NCBI GenBank assembly: GCA_938008575.1
Contig: CALLKB010000148.1
Span: 1 to 8,947 of the forward strand
Direction: 5' to 3'
DNA from: an uncultured Cytophagaceae bacterium
Lineage (GTDB): Bacteria > Bacteroidota > Bacteroidia > Cytophagales > Spirosomataceae
Length of the DNA stretch: 8,947 nt
The notes under the pieces are model-generated. The model made no database searches. It was not told the origin of the DNA and saw only the letters and a list, made by a program, of their open reading frames with translations. This document shows, one piece after another, positions 1 through 5,601 of this stretch. The position numbers and the translations under genes are program-made. Position 1 is the stretch's first letter. Every line of letters begins with the position of its first letter.

Positions 1-384
1 GGAGCTGCTGGGGGATTAGGAGCTGGAGCTGTCTACTTTTTAGACGCGACCTTAGAGCCGGGTGCGGAATGGTTATTGAACAAGATTCACATCAACCGCG
101 CTATTCGCAAGGCAGATTTTATCATCACGGGAGAAGGAAAAATAGACCAACAAAGCTGGTCGGGGAAATTAGTATCCAACATCGTGGAACGTGCCGACAA
201 GCAATTAAAGCAATCTATATTAGTCTGTGGGCTGTTTGAGGACCCGGAAAAAATACCTTTATTTTTGGATCCACGGGAGGTTTACAGCATTACAGATGTT
301 GCCACGAGTCCAACAGATGCTATGGAAAATGCGGCGCAATACTTGACGCAAATTGGGGAGGCGATCGCCTTGAAGTACCTATAA
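1..384 (+). CDS. Glycerate kinase, GlxK/GarK family (C-terminal part, 5' truncated by window edge)
   Basis: This reading frame is open from base 1 and gives 127 residues ending at TAA, so the gene starts left of the window. Glycerate kinases of this type phosphorylate D-glycerate with ATP in the cytoplasm, feeding glyoxylate- or tartronate-derived carbon into glycolysis. The visible part opens with a glycine-rich GAAGGLGAG stretch (residues 1-9). The family signature follows at residues 39-56: DFIITGEGKID, then QQSWSGK, in which the acidic and glycine residues of TGEG and the Asp of KID are normally conserved. Full-length relatives are about 375-385 residues, so roughly the last third is seen. 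An internal TTG at base 76 could be mistaken for a start, but the conserved glycine-rich motif upstream of it rules that out. The stop codon overlaps the end of the convergent aminotransferase gene by 6 bases. Family assignment is firm; the exact substrate (D-glycerate entering at the 2- or 3-position) is not resolved. Confidence 0.9.
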   Translation, partial: GAAGGLGAGAVYFLDATLEPGAEWLLNKIHINRAIRKADFIITGEGKIDQQSWSGKLVSNIVERADKQLKQSILVCGLFEDPEKIPLFLDPREVYSITDVATSPTDAMENAAQYLTQIGEAIALKYL

Positions 385-1524
385 ATTCGCGAGTCTTTGG
401 GCGGCCTCTTGAAGCATGTCATCGTTTTTCGCGAAACAAAAACGCAAAATACGATCCGCTGGAGGCGTTTCATAAAAGACAGAAACAGGAATGGAGGCTA
501 CCTTGAGTTCTTGGGTCAGTCGGACCGCCAAATCTACATCCGCCTCATCACTAATCGCCGAATAATCCAAACATTGAAAAAAGCTACCCTGTGAAGGCAA
601 AACCTTCCAGCGAGAACCTGCAAAAAACGAAGCGAATAGGTCCCGCTTTTTTTGGTAAAAATCGGATAAACCTAGATAATGTTCTGGGGTTTTCAGGTAA
701 TCAGCTAAGGCATATTGCAGTGGTGTCGCACTTGAAAAAGTGACCCATTGATGGAGCTTTCGAAACTCACTTGTCAAATATTCGGGCGCTAGGCAATAGC
801 CTATTTTCCAACCCGTAATGTGGTACGTTTTTCCGAAAGAGCCACAGACAAAACTACGTTTGCGCAACTCAGGATGCAATAAAACGGAGGCATGTTGGGC
901 ACCATCAAATACAATATGTTCATACACCTCATCGGAAATAATCAACATATTCGTTCCTTTCACGATGTCTGCAAAAGCTTCTAAATCTTCCATAGACCAA
1001 ACAGATCCTGTCGGATTATGCGGCGTATTCACCATGATCGCGCGCGTTTGGGGCGTAATTTTGCGAGCTAATTCAGCCCAATCGATTCGAAAACCTTTGC
1101 TTGCTTTTAATTGAATATGCACCGGAACACCACCCGCCAAACGCACGATGGGATCATAAGCATCATAAGAAGGATCGAACATAATCACCTCATCTCCCGG
1201 TGAAACACAGCAATGAACCGCGGCAAAAAGAGCCTCTGTCGCACCGGAAACGACGGTTACTTCGGAATTTGCATCCAGGTCAATTCCGTAAAAAGCCCTC
1301 GTTTTCTCGGCTATGCTATTTCGCAAGGCCGGAACACCCGCCATGGGAGCATATTGATTAAATCCTTTGGAGTAAAATTTGAGCAACTCTTGCAGCTCTT
1401 CGGAACAGTCGAAACCCGGAAAACCTTGCGAAAGATTCAGCGCCCCTTCCTCCAAGGCGAGTTGAGACATTTTGGTAAAAATCGTTGTTTGAACCTGCGG
1501 CTGTTTGGAAGGGAAATGAATCAT
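379..1524 (-). CDS. Methionine-type aminotransferase (class I/II, PLP-dependent; YbdL-like)
   Basis: This cytoplasmic fold-type I transaminase has 381 residues, close to the 386 of E. coli YbdL, which transaminates methionine and other hydrophobic or aromatic amino acids. Visible motifs in order: the N-terminal LSQGFPGFDC segment (31-40) shared with kynurenine/glutamine transaminases; SGATEAL (93-99) at the phosphate-binding cup; TPHNPTG (167-173), with Asn170 contacting the cofactor; SDEVYEH (197-203), with Asp198 and Tyr201; SFGKTYHITGWK (229-240), with Lys232 as the Schiff-base lysine; and ILRFCFAK (359-366), with Arg361 as the substrate carboxylate-binding arginine. All catalytic positions are intact. 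The ATG lies only 3 bases after the nagA stop codon, which points to co-transcription and probably coupled translation. The 3' end overlaps the convergent glycerate kinase stop. Methionine specificity is inferred from the YbdL-like motifs; kynurenine or aromatic aminotransferase activity is the alternative. Confidence 0.92.
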   Translation of the reverse strand: MIHFPSKQPQVQTTIFTKMSQLALEEGALNLSQGFPGFDCSEELQELLKFYSKGFNQYAPMAGVPALRNSIAEKTRAFYGIDLDANSEVTVVSGATEALFAAVHCCVSPGDEVIMFDPSYDAYDPIVRLAGGVPVHIQLKASKGFRIDWAELARKITPQTRAIMVNTPHNPTGSVWSMEDLEAFADIVKGTNMLIISDEVYEHIVFDGAQHASVLLHPELRKRSFVCGSFGKTYHITGWKIGYCLAPEYLTSEFRKLHQWVTFSSATPLQYALADYLKTPEHYLGLSDFYQKKRDLFASFFAGSRWKVLPSQGSFFQCLDYSAISDEADVDLAVRLTQELKVASIPVSVFYETPPADRILRFCFAKNDDMLQEAAQRLANL

Positions 1525-1527
1525 ACA

Positions 1528-2601
1528 CTAATTTATCAAAGCTTCTCCATCATACCAAACTTGCTTCACCTGCAAATCGTCTGATAAATACACAAAACAA
1601 GCGCGCTTCCCGACCTCAATTGTCCCTAAATCATGCAAATTCGCCACTTCCGCGGGATATACCGTTGCCATGCGAATGGCCTCCTCGGTGGAAATCCCTG
1701 CTTTATTAACACAATTTCGGATGGCCTCGTCCATGGTTAGCGCGGAACCGGAGAGGACACCGGCCTCATTCGTGAAACGTGCGCCATTTTTGGAAAAAAC
1801 ATAGGGCCCCGACTCGTCATGAGTAACGGCGTCCGTAATTAAAAAGAGCTTTTCGCCTTTGAGTTGTTTGGCTAAACGTAAAGACTCAAAGTCACAATGC
1901 AGTCCATCGGCAATGATACTTGTCCAAGCATCCGAACGAAAACTTGCTCCTACCAAGCCTAAAGCCCGACTTTGCCATTGCGACATCGCATTAAACAAAT
2001 GTGTGATGCGTGAAATGCCGGCTTTTTGAGCTTGCTCAAACGTCGCATCCGAATGTCCCATGGAACACATAATGTGGCTGTTTTTCAATAAATCCAACAC
2101 CTCCGGTTCAAACATTTCTGGAGCAATCGTCATGTAGGTGGGAAGACCGTTCGTGCGTTCAATGATTTCTTTCACAAAATCTATGGTGGGTTCTTGCACA
2201 TATTCCTCTTGATGAGCGCCGCGTTTTACCGGATTAAAAAAGGGTCCTTCGAGATGTAGGCCAACTAGTCCTTTTCCTTTATAATTTTGACAAGCATCGA
2301 TGGCAGCCCACATGCTGCTTTTAGGAGAACAATTTAGGGTAATCTGAAAAGCGATTGTACCGGTTTTCGCATGCTCATCGAAGGTGGCTTGAATCGCCTC
2401 TTCCGTCTGATGATTCGAAAAAAGAATTCCTCCACCTCCATAGACTTGTAAGTCGATGAAGCCCGGAACCAAGAATCCATCGGCTACTCCGTCGGCCGCT
2501 CGTTCGAGTAATTTGATTCGCCCGTCTTCGATGAAAATGGCTTGATTTTCCAACCAAGCTTGTCCGGTGAATACCTTTTTGAATATCAGTTTACTTGTCA
2601 T
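1528..2601 (-). CDS. nagA: N-acetylglucosamine-6-phosphate deacetylase
   Basis: NagA hydrolyses N-acetylglucosamine-6-phosphate to glucosamine-6-phosphate and acetate in the cytoplasm, a step in GlcNAc use and cell-wall amino-sugar recycling. The 357-residue protein has the amidohydrolase layout: a short N-terminal beta domain, LVPGFIDLQVYGGGG (44-58), a TIM-barrel, then a return to the beta domain near the C-terminus. Gln52 replaces the first HxH histidine of other amidohydrolases, as is usual in NagA. Expected metal ligands are Glu118 (HLEGPF), His183 (MGHSDAT) and His201 (THLFNAM). His235 (ADGLHCD) fits the substrate-binding histidine and Asp257 (LITDAV) the catalytic aspartate. Length is slightly below the 382 residues of E. 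coli NagA but no motif is lost. The gene ends in TAG, 3 bases before the aminotransferase ATG. No nagB deaminase, GlcNAc kinase or transporter is in view, so the sugar source cannot be read from the context. The ATG at 2601 has no Shine-Dalgarno; the sequence before it is A-rich. Confidence 0.96.
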   Translation of the reverse strand: MTSKLIFKKVFTGQAWLENQAIFIEDGRIKLLERAADGVADGFLVPGFIDLQVYGGGGILFSNHQTEEAIQATFDEHAKTGTIAFQITLNCSPKSSMWAAIDACQNYKGKGLVGLHLEGPFFNPVKRGAHQEEYVQEPTIDFVKEIIERTNGLPTYMTIAPEMFEPEVLDLLKNSHIMCSMGHSDATFEQAQKAGISRITHLFNAMSQWQSRALGLVGASFRSDAWTSIIADGLHCDFESLRLAKQLKGEKLFLITDAVTHDESGPYVFSKNGARFTNEAGVLSGSALTMDEAIRNCVNKAGISTEEAIRMATVYPAEVANLHDLGTIEVGKRACFVYLSDDLQVKQVWYDGEALIN

Positions 2602-2620
2602 TTTTGTCGTTTTTCACCAC

Positions 2621-2655
2621 TACCTTTGGCAAACCTTGGAGGATTGCCAAAGGTA
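2621..2655. repeat. Perfect 12-bp inverted repeat between the gamma-glutamyltransferase gene and nagA
   Basis: The arms TACCTTTGGCAA (2621-2632) and TTGCCAAAGGTA (2644-2655) are exact reverse complements separated by 11 bases. Inside the loop, CCT (2634-2636) and AGG (2640-2642) could extend the stem past an A-A mismatch. The hairpin begins 9 bases after the stop of the upstream gene on the minus strand and ends 19 bases before the nagA ATG. Neither side carries a T-tract in either direction, so it does not look like an ordinary intrinsic terminator. It could act as an mRNA 3'-end stabiliser or processing site, partially uncouple the two genes, or be an operator for a dimeric regulator. The role is inferred; the symmetry is seen directly. 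Confidence 0.7.
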
Positions 2656-2664
2656 AGGGGGAGA

Positions 2665-4353
2665 TTAGTAACCGGCAGCTTGTCCATCTTTACGCGATTC
2701 CGTCGCGCCAAAATACACCTTGCGAACAGGATCCCATTTGATACATTGATAACCTCCATAAATACCATTCAAATAACCCACTTGGTGGCCTTTTTGAAGC
2801 AATTCACGAATCACTTCGTAAGGATAGCCATATTCCAATGTAATCATACCGCCAGTTGGTTCCATCTTCTCTCCTGTAGGTTCTGAAGACCCCTCATGAT
2901 TAATCCGTGGAAAATCTCCAGCCTCTTGCACATTCATCCCAAAATCCACCACATTCATCACAATTTGCACATGTCCCATCGGTTGGAATGCTCCACCCAT
3001 CACCCCAAAACTCATAATCGGCTGACCGTCTTTCGTCATAAAAGCTGGAATAATCGTATGGAATGGACGTTTCCCTGGCGCATAAGTATTGTTCTCCCCT
3101 TCCGTCAAACTATATAATTCCCCGCGATCCTGGAACATAAATCCCAAACCGTCTGGCATCATCCCCGAACCAAAACCCCGGTAATTACTTTGAATCAACG
3201 AAACCATATTTCCATCCTTATCTGCCACCGTCAAATAAATCGTATCGCCATCTTTCAAAGCTGGGTTACCCGCATCGAAATGTTTGGATGCGCGATTCGG
3301 ATTGATCAATTTCCGACGCTCAGCCGCATATTCTTCTGAGATAAGACTCTTTACCGGAATTTTGGCAAATTCTGGATCTGCATAATATTTCGCACGATCT
3401 TCGAAAACCAGTTTTTTGGCCTCAGTAAATAAGTGGACATGCTCCGCGGAACCAACCTTGATTTTGGAAAAATCATAGCCTTCCAAGATATTCAACATCT
3501 GTAATGCGGCAATGCCTTGACCATTGGGTGGCAATTCCCACACGTCGTAGCCACGGTAATTCACCGACACCGGATCAATCCATGTAGACGTATGCGTTGC
3601 TAAATCCTCATAGCTCAAAAAGCCTCCATTTTTCTTCATGAATGCATCCATCGTCCGCGCCATGTCGCCTTTGTAAAATGCATCACGACCTTCCCGACCA
3701 ATCTTCTCGAGTGTATTCGCAAGGTTCGGATTCTTAAAAATATCTCCTTCGACAGGCACTTTCCCAGTAGGGTAATAGTGCTGGGCTACGTTCGGAAATT
3801 TACCATAATTCGCTTCGACGCGTGCTAAGGCAGAGGCAAATTCACCGTGAACCGGGAAGCCATTGCGCGCATAGGAAACGGCCGCATTTAGCACCTTGTT
3901 CATGGGCATCGACCCGAATTTTTTATGTAATTCAAACCAAGCATCCACAGCACCGGGAACAGAAACAGGAAGGGGTCCCAAAGAAGGAATATGCGTTAAT
4001 CCGCGTTTTTTAAATTCAGCTAAAGTCAAGGATTTTGGCGAGCGACCCGAACCATTTAAACCGTATAGTTTTTTTGTTTTCGCATCCCAAACGATGGCAA
4101 ATAAATCGCCTCCGATTCCATTCACATGGGGTTCCACAACACCTTCCATGGCATTCGCCGCAATAGCCGCATCGATGGCGTTACCACCAGCTTTCAAGAC
4201 ATCTAAGGCAGCTTGCGTCGACAATGGGTGTGAGGTTGCCGCCATGCCATTTTGGGCGATAACTTGCGAACGGGTTGCCCATAATTTTCCATAGGTTCTA
4301 TCTTGTGCCTGTCCTAAAAAAGGCAATACGAATAAGAGGAGAAGTTTTTTCAT
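2665..4353 (-). CDS. ggt: Exported gamma-glutamyltransferase-family Ntn-hydrolase
   Basis: Enzymes of this family cleave gamma-glutamyl amides such as glutathione, or transfer the gamma-glutamyl group, after self-cleavage into two subunits. The 562-residue precursor starts with a clear signal peptide: MKK, a Leu/Phe-rich core, and a likely cut after Ala16 (LGQA|Q), so it should act in the periplasm. GGT landmarks run in order: MAATSHPLST (37-46); AGGNAIDAAIA (55-65); VEPHVNGIGGD (73-83); NGSGRSP (100-106), whose Arg104 aligns with the substrate carboxylate-binding arginine; PVSVPGAVDAW (129-139); and PPNGQG (275-280). The maturation site is GDTIYLTVADKDG (369-381), giving Thr371 as the N-terminal nucleophile of a small subunit of about 192 residues. 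GVMGGAFQPMGHVQ (450-463) provides the Gly-Gly oxyanion element. The GSGRSP and DTIY forms are more like the YwrD/acylase-like branch than E. coli Ggt, so beta-lactam or other acyl-amide hydrolysis remains possible. It is the first gene of the minus-strand run leading to nagA. No Shine-Dalgarno is seen before the ATG. Confidence 0.93.
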   Translation of the reverse strand: MKKLLLLFVLPFLGQAQDRTYGKLWATRSQVIAQNGMAATSHPLSTQAALDVLKAGGNAIDAAIAANAMEGVVEPHVNGIGGDLFAIVWDAKTKKLYGLNGSGRSPKSLTLAEFKKRGLTHIPSLGPLPVSVPGAVDAWFELHKKFGSMPMNKVLNAAVSYARNGFPVHGEFASALARVEANYGKFPNVAQHYYPTGKVPVEGDIFKNPNLANTLEKIGREGRDAFYKGDMARTMDAFMKKNGGFLSYEDLATHTSTWIDPVSVNYRGYDVWELPPNGQGIAALQMLNILEGYDFSKIKVGSAEHVHLFTEAKKLVFEDRAKYYADPEFAKIPVKSLISEEYAAERRKLINPNRASKHFDAGNPALKDGDTIYLTVADKDGNMVSLIQSNYRGFGSGMMPDGLGFMFQDRGELYSLTEGENNTYAPGKRPFHTIIPAFMTKDGQPIMSFGVMGGAFQPMGHVQIVMNVVDFGMNVQEAGDFPRINHEGSSEPTGEKMEPTGGMITLEYGYPYEVIRELLQKGHQVGYLNGIYGGYQCIKWDPVRKVYFGATESRKDGQAAGY

Positions 4354-4548
4354 GTTGTTGATTTTGAGGGGGTAAATTAAGTTTTCATTCGTTGAAATAC
4401 AATCTTTTTTTAATTAGTCGAAAATAGAATAACAAATCAACCTCTTTAATGTTAGCTTTCCATTCAAATCATAACCTAACCTAAAAAAACAAGTAATGGA
4501 GGCCCCCGAAAAACCAATCAAGAGTAGGGAAATTATTATTTATTTATC
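4354..4548. promoter_or_regulatory. AT-rich divergent intergenic region, presumed promoters for both flanking genes
   Basis: The 195 bases lie between the starts of the leftward gamma-glutamyltransferase gene and the rightward lipoprotein gene, so promoters for both are expected here. I find no convincing Bacteroidota promoter (TTG, then 19-21 bases, then TAnnTTTG). The nearest partial matches are TATTTTCG on the minus strand (4419-4426), without a correctly spaced TTG, and TTG at 4355-4357 followed after 20 bases by TAAGTTTT (4378-4385) on the plus strand, which would leave a leader of about 150 bases. A short tandem TAACC unit lies at 4472-4481. One sampled line (4381-4440) is 13 of 60 G+C. 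No small ORF or structured RNA is evident. The promoter role is inferred from gene orientation. Confidence 0.4.
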
Positions 4549-5322
4549 ATGAAAACATACCTAACTACACACAAAACAATCATCTTTTTTTCATTAATTA
4601 TTGGATTAATATTCAATCAAGGATGTGTTAACAAAAATGCTTTAGAATCCTCTGATGTAGGAATAGAAATCAAATCAGAAGAAGTCTCTTTTGACTCTGT
4701 AAAAACCGATATCTCTAAGATTAGTTATTTATTAGGAGTTAATAAATATACGAAAAGTCGACAAAGCCAGCCTGATGAAATGACATTGGTCGTTGGGGGG
4801 AAAAACAACATCATAAACGGAGAGATTATCAACTTAAATAATTCAAAAATAGTTTTTAAAAAAATAACTGCACTAAGTTATACTCTTAATACCTATTTCA
4901 AGGATTGGGGAGTAACTGCAAGTCTTTCAGTAGATAATGCAACAAACTCATTCATTATGAAATTAAATAATGTTTCATTTAACCTTCAAAAGAAGTTAGA
5001 CATGACAAGTCGGCAGCGTTTGGTGGCAATAATTTTATTAAACTACTATGATGAATTTCGCGTATCTAATCCATACCTTGTAAATGGTTCAAGCATACGT
5101 AGTGAGAATGAATCCCCAATTGGTAAATCAATCTATTCATTTACGATTGGTTGGGGATTTACAAGGGAGCAATCTATTGATGATGAGCTCTCGGCTAGAG
5201 GTGGTTCTGTTGATGAAATAAAAAAATATGAATGTACATTACTTGGCACTAGTAATTCTTGTTTCTTTGAATCCTTAGGATGTGTTACGATTTCAACCTT
5301 CAAATGCAATATAGCTAGCTAA
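4549..5322 (+). CDS. Hypothetical protein, probable lipoprotein with cysteine-rich C-terminus
   Basis: I do not recognise this 257-residue protein. Residues 1-25 look like an export signal: Lys2 and Lys9, a hydrophobic Ile/Phe/Leu core, then NQGC with Cys26 as the likely lipidation site. The -1 Gly fits a lipobox, but the usual -3 Leu is Asn, so lipoprotein status is probable rather than certain. The mature part is polar and rich in Asn, Ser, Ile and Lys, with short alternating hydrophobic stretches that suggest beta structure and no further membrane segment. The tail holds four cysteines (229, 238, 245, 253), all within the last 29 residues, which could form two disulfides in the periplasm or at the cell surface. 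Base composition is unusual: four sampled lines total 63 of 240 G+C (26%) against 42-50% in lines from neighbouring genes, which suggests foreign origin or weak constraint. It is followed after 2 bases by the small membrane-protein gene, so the two are probably co-transcribed. The ATG has no Shine-Dalgarno. Confidence 0.75.
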   Translation: MKTYLTTHKTIIFFSLIIGLIFNQGCVNKNALESSDVGIEIKSEEVSFDSVKTDISKISYLLGVNKYTKSRQSQPDEMTLVVGGKNNIINGEIINLNNSKIVFKKITALSYTLNTYFKDWGVTASLSVDNATNSFIMKLNNVSFNLQKKLDMTSRQRLVAIILLNYYDEFRVSNPYLVNGSSIRSENESPIGKSIYSFTIGWGFTREQSIDDELSARGGSVDEIKKYECTLLGTSNSCFFESLGCVTISTFKCNIAS

Positions 5323-5324
5323 TC

Positions 5325-5540
5325 ATGAATCTAATTTCACCCGAATCCGCTCAATTATTTAGAATAATTGTTGGGGCAATAATTTTCTTATATTTCTTCA
5401 TCGTCGCGCGGGCTATCAGGCAGATTTTGCAAACGAGTACCTTTTCCTATGTTCAAAAAATTAATTGGATCCTACTCGTCTTGTTCCTACCATGTTGGGG
5501 AATGATCATCTATTTTGCTGTAAATGCCTCCAAGAATTAA
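5325..5540 (+). CDS. Small two-helix membrane protein, PLDc_N-like
   Basis: The 71-residue protein has two hydrophobic segments (about residues 11-29 and 46-65) joined by a polar, basic stretch containing ARAIRQ. The second half, with NWILLVLFLPCWGMIIYF (47-64), resembles the PLDc_N domain: an aromatic residue before a hydrophobic run, then Pro, Gly and Tyr in the P..G.iiY pattern. That domain is often found as the N-terminal membrane part of cardiolipin synthases and also as stand-alone small inner-membrane proteins of unknown role. No phospholipase D HKD motif is present, so no catalysis is expected. It begins 2 bases after the lipoprotein stop codon and is followed by a terminator, making it the last gene of a two-gene unit. 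Its composition in the sampled lines 5341-5520 is 69 of 180 G+C (38%), higher than that of the lipoprotein gene. The family call is from pattern recall, moderately sure. Confidence 0.78.
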   Translation: MNLISPESAQLFRIIVGAIIFLYFFIVARAIRQILQTSTFSYVQKINWILLVLFLPCWGMIIYFAVNASKN

Positions 5541-5552
5541 GGCCTTGAAACA

Positions 5553-5583
5553 AAAAACCCCCGAACATTGTTCGAGGGTTTTT
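5553..5583. terminator. Bidirectional intrinsic terminator between convergent genes
   Basis: The arms AACCCCCGAAC (5556-5566) and GTTCGAGGGTT (5570-5580) surround a 3-base loop, with flanking A-run and T-run (5553-5555 and 5581-5583) extending the pairing. Read rightward, it ends the lipoprotein/small membrane protein unit with a T5 tract after one internal C-A mismatch. Read leftward, it lies 18 bases beyond the RND permease stop; there the mismatch becomes a G-U wobble and the tail is T6. It should therefore be the stronger terminator for the minus-strand permease transcript. Confidence 0.88.
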
Positions 5584-5601
5584 ACATTTTGAACCACCAA
5601 A

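Noticed and set aside
818..1114. Plus-strand open frame of 98 codons opposite the aminotransferase
   Set aside because: It is antisense to the TPHNPTG and SDEVYEH region of a clearly real enzyme, so it is a shadow frame.
3896..4294. Plus-strand open frame of 132 codons opposite the gamma-glutamyltransferase gene
   Set aside because: It is antisense to a region with conserved GGT motifs, and the predicted product shows no recognisable pattern.
4383..4397. Small hairpin TTTCA-TTCGT-TGAAA followed by a T-run at 4404-4411
   Set aside because: The stem has only 5 weak pairs and is separated from the T-run, and no plus-strand gene lies upstream that would need a terminator. It is compatible with chance in AT-rich sequence.
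4419..4426. TATTTTCG on the minus strand as a -7 promoter element for the gamma-glutamyltransferase gene
   Set aside because: It matches 7 of 8 positions of TAnnTTTG, but there is no TTG 19-21 bases upstream, so it is not called as a promoter.
4472..4481. Tandem TAACC units as a possible attachment site or repeat boundary of an insertion
   Set aside because: There are only two copies of 5 bases, no matching copy at the other end of the AT-rich gene, and no transposase or integrase in the window.
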